NCBI RefSeq assembly: GCF_900108025.1
Contig: NZ_FNUS01000002.1
Coordinates: 372,001-436,000, forward strand
Reading direction: 5' to 3'
Origin: Halpernia humi
Lineage (GTDB): Bacteria > Bacteroidota > Bacteroidia > Flavobacteriales > Weeksellaceae
DNA: 64,000 bases
Translations under genes and position numbers: made by a program
Shown: positions 62,013 to 64,000 of the stretch, in pieces
Position numbering within the stretch: the stretch's first letter is position 1
Layout: each line of letters begins with the position of its first letter
Notes under the pieces: model-generated
The model's database searches: none
What the model saw: the letters and a program-made list of their open reading frames with translations, nothing else
Told to the model about the DNA's origin: nothing

Positions 62013-64000
62013 TGGCAGAAAAATCTCTTTTCTATTCTGATGATGAAGTTCAACAAATTTCCAACAATATTTCTTTGGTTGGTTATTTTCAGCATTTACA
62101 GGATCGAAATGTTGTGAAATTTGACCGCAAAATTGGGAACGAATATTATTTTTTGACAGATGATAACAAATTTTCTGTTTCAGCAAATGGCTACTATGAT
62201 TTTAAAACAGATGAAGGCGGCCAGATTTTAAAAGCAGTAATGAATTTTGAAAAATTAGATTGGAAAGATTCTCTGGAATTCGTAAAAAACTTTAATCAAA
62301 ACTTTATGCAGTACGACACTAATGGGAGAAATATGCAAACAGATTTGTTGAAAGATGAAAGCAAATCGCTAGAAATACGCATTACAAATTCATTTATTCC
62401 AAACAATGAGAGATTGATCGCCTATTTTGAAGGTAGGGGAATTTCAAAGCAGACTTTGGTAGACCATACAATTCAAGTTCACTATGAAATTGGTGATAAA
62501 AATTACTTTGGAATTGGAACTGAAAATATTTCCGGTGGTTTTGAAATTCGTAATTCTTTGATGAAATCGAAGATTGGCAAAAACGATGTTTCGGAGATAA
62601 AAGGAACGAAAGAAGAATTAGTAGTTTTTGAAGGAATGACGGATATGCTATCTTTTGTGCAACTTTTGCATATCAATAATCAAAAGAACAGCAGAATGCT
62701 CGTAACACTTAATTCCACAACAAATCTTGAAAAATTTTTAGATAGATACCAAGATTATGACGGCAAGATATTTCTTTGCCTGGACGGTGATAAAGCCGGA
62801 AACCAAGCCACAGAAAAAATTCTAAACACGTTATCAGATAAAGATGTGAAAGACATTCGTTCACTTTACCATATTTCAGAAAATGGAAATAATGATTTGA
62901 ATGAGTATTTGCAAAATAAACTTAAAATTCAGAATAAAAATATTAATTTAGTAGAACAAAATTCCGAAGAAAATGAAAACATCAAAATCCACTCAAGAAC
63001 AGGTAGTAGAAAATCTGGCGAGAATCTCAAATCCGAACAAGAGGCAAGTAACAAAAGCGGACAAAGTTTGGGCAGCGAAAATGTTGGGAATGGATCTGCA
63101 GAATCAAAGCGAATCGATTTACCAAGAAGAAGAATCGGAAAATCCATTAGAAACTCACAACAAGAAAATGCTTCAAAAGATGAAAGCGGAGAAACTAAAC
63201 TGGGTGGAAAATTAGAAAAAACTTTTAATAGTCCGTCTGAATTAGAAATTTTAATTCAAAAATACAGGGGTCAAAAACTGACCAATGAACAAGTCGCAGA
63301 AGTAGTTTCGGTGGCTTGTTTTGTTTCTGAAAATGGTAAGATTTTAATCAATGAAAATATTTTAATCACAGATGATCTGAAAGAAATTTGCAATCAATTT
63401 CAAAGTGGTGGTACCGCCAAAGAAGGTCGTGGAATTCTCGATGAATATTATACCGATAGTAAAATTGTAGATGCAGTTCAAAATTTAATTTCAGATCAAT
63501 TTAAAAATAGGAAGGAAATATCTGTTTTGGAGCCAGGTGTTGGTACTGGCAAATTCATTAATGGAGCAGAAGGTTTAGCAATAAAAACGAATATTACTGC
63601 ATTTGAAATCAATGAGGTTACCGCCAAAATTGCAAAAATATTTCATCCGGAAGCAGAAATTAATCTTCGGTCTTTCGAAACAGAATTCATTGATGAAAAG
63701 GGCGTTAAAAAAGAAGTAACTGAATTTTCTGAAAAGTATGATCTGGTAATTGGTAATCCACCTTATGGCGAGCATAGAGGCCTGTACAAAGGTTTAGGTG
63801 AAGAAAGTAAAATATCAAAGTACGAGGATTATTTTGTAAAGCGTGGAGTAGATTCTTTAAAAGAAGGTGGAATCTTGGCAATGGTTGTTCCCTCTGGCTG
63901 GATAAACCGACAAAAAAAGTTGAGCAATGCTGAATTATTGAATGCTTATCGTTTGCCAAGTGGTGCTTTTGCAGGAACGCAAATCGGAACTGACATTATA
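62012..64000 (+). CDS. Toprim plus N6-adenine methyltransferase multidomain protein (3' end outside the window)
   Basis: An open frame of 663 codons runs to the right edge. Residues 1 to about 310 resemble the Toprim primase-like gene at 22917, with VVFEGMTDMLSFVQLL and the acidic LDGDKAGNQATE (Asp258, Asp260). A Ser/Lys/Glu-rich linker (about 315-405) follows. Then comes an N6-adenine methyltransferase: motif I VLEPGVGTGKFI (from about 506) and NPPYGEHRG (Asn582-Tyr585). On related elements such proteins often continue into an SNF2-type helicase, which would lie beyond the window. They are thought to protect transferred DNA. The linker is also open in another frame (see 62973). Confidence 0.8.
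   Translation, partial: MAEKSLFYSDDEVQQISNNISLVGYFQHLQDRNVVKFDRKIGNEYYFLTDDNKFSVSANGYYDFKTDEGGQILKAVMNFEKLDWKDSLEFVKNFNQNFMQYDTNGRNMQTDLLKDESKSLEIRITNSFIPNNERLIAYFEGRGISKQTLVDHTIQVHYEIGDKNYFGIGTENISGGFEIRNSLMKSKIGKNDVSEIKGTKEELVVFEGMTDMLSFVQLLHINNQKNSRMLVTLNSTTNLEKFLDRYQDYDGKIFLCLDGDKAGNQATEKILNTLSDKDVKDIRSLYHISENGNNDLNEYLQNKLKIQNKNINLVEQNSEENENIKIHSRTGSRKSGENLKSEQEASNKSGQSLGSENVGNGSAESKRIDLPRRRIGKSIRNSQQENASKDESGETKLGGKLEKTFNSPSELEILIQKYRGQKLTNEQVAEVVSVACFVSENGKILINENILITDDLKEICNQFQSGGTAKEGRGILDEYYTDSKIVDAVQNLISDQFKNRKEISVLEPGVGTGKFINGAEGLAIKTNITAFEINEVTAKIAKIFHPEAEINLRSFETEFIDEKGVKKEVTEFSEKYDLVIGNPPYGEHRGLYKGLGEESKISKYEDYFVKRGVDSLKEGGILAMVVPSGWINRQKKLSNAELLNAYRLPSGAFAGTQIGTDII
62973..63215 (+). 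CDS. Overlapping small ORF inside the Toprim-methyltransferase linker
   Basis: An 80-residue frame, shifted by one base relative to the large gene, starts with ATG behind a GAAGAA run: MKTSKSTQEQVVENLARISN, then TKADKVWAAKMLGMDLQNQS, ending MLQKMKAEKLNWVEN. Its composition looks like a normal helical protein, whereas the large frame is low-complexity there. It may be a true small gene, or the relic of a separate gene before fusion. Family unknown. Confidence 0.45.
   Translation: MKTSKSTQEQVVENLARISNPNKRQVTKADKVWAAKMLGMDLQNQSESIYQEEESENPLETHNKKMLQKMKAEKLNWVEN

Overview
The window is AT-rich DNA from a member of the Bacteroidota, most likely the flavobacterial/Weeksellaceae branch (Chryseobacterium-like). 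The evidence is family content (HYC_CC_PP, DUF3347, DUF6428, DUF6660, DUF3853, DUF4133/4134/4141 and TraG/J/K/M/N-type proteins), TAnnTTTG-type promoter boxes, and a secreted protein with the QVGIN...TLDV signature. There are no rRNA or tRNA genes. It reads as a large part of an integrative/conjugative element (ICE) carrying metal-resistance and anti-phage cargo, and it runs off the right edge.

Region 1 (about 1-17.2 kb) is heavy-metal resistance. A copper locus (HYC_CC_PP protein, DUF3347 protein, CopA-type multicopper oxidase with a Met/His-rich insert and a beta-barrel tail) is followed by a reverse-strand arsenic operon (arsR, DUF6428, arsC-like phosphatase, acr3). A broken phosphatidylserine decarboxylase gene comes next. 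Then a forward Zn/Cd/Co locus carries a DUF6660 protein, a CzcA pump fused to its TolC-type outer-membrane domain, the CzcB adaptor, a ZIP transporter, a P1B-type ATPase and a methyltransferase.

Region 2 (17.2-23.8 kb) is integration, control and replication. A tyrosine recombinase sits in a reverse operon under an XRE-type repressor. A divergent operon encodes a small regulator, two DUF3853 proteins and a winged-helix-like protein. A Rep-like initiator follows, with eight 17-bp iterons and a perfect DnaA box directly downstream, and then a Toprim primase-like gene. The element therefore appears to carry a plasmid-like replicon as well as an integrase.

Region 3 (23.8-38.9 kb) is a defence island: AbiEi/AbiEii, then without a clear break a GHKL-ATPase/histidine-kinase fusion, a receiver protein, an unknown protein and an N6-adenine methyltransferase. 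A degraded IS3 orfA and a glycosylase-like gene follow. A reverse-strand pair encodes a one-polypeptide restriction-modification enzyme and a SIR2 protein, and a divergent gene encodes an ApeA/HEPN-like protein. The AbiE-linked kinase/receiver/unknown/methylase set is my best candidate for an undescribed system.

Region 4 (38.9-64 kb) is mobilisation and conjugation. A nonsense-interrupted small gene, an array of palindromic CCTGCGTAAAAT repeats and a long hairpin (oriT candidate) precede MobC, the relaxase and a ParA-like ATPase. The mating-pore operon follows: TraE and TraF; TraG with an embedded DnaJ domain; a tandem family of TrbJ-like periplasmic proteins; TraJ, TraK, TraM and TraN; the VirD4 coupling protein; and an M23 peptidase. 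Downstream are a RadC/JAB fusion protein, a lipoprotein, and a Toprim-methyltransferase protein cut by the window edge. Genes in this block are tightly spaced or overlapping, as expected for one long transcript.
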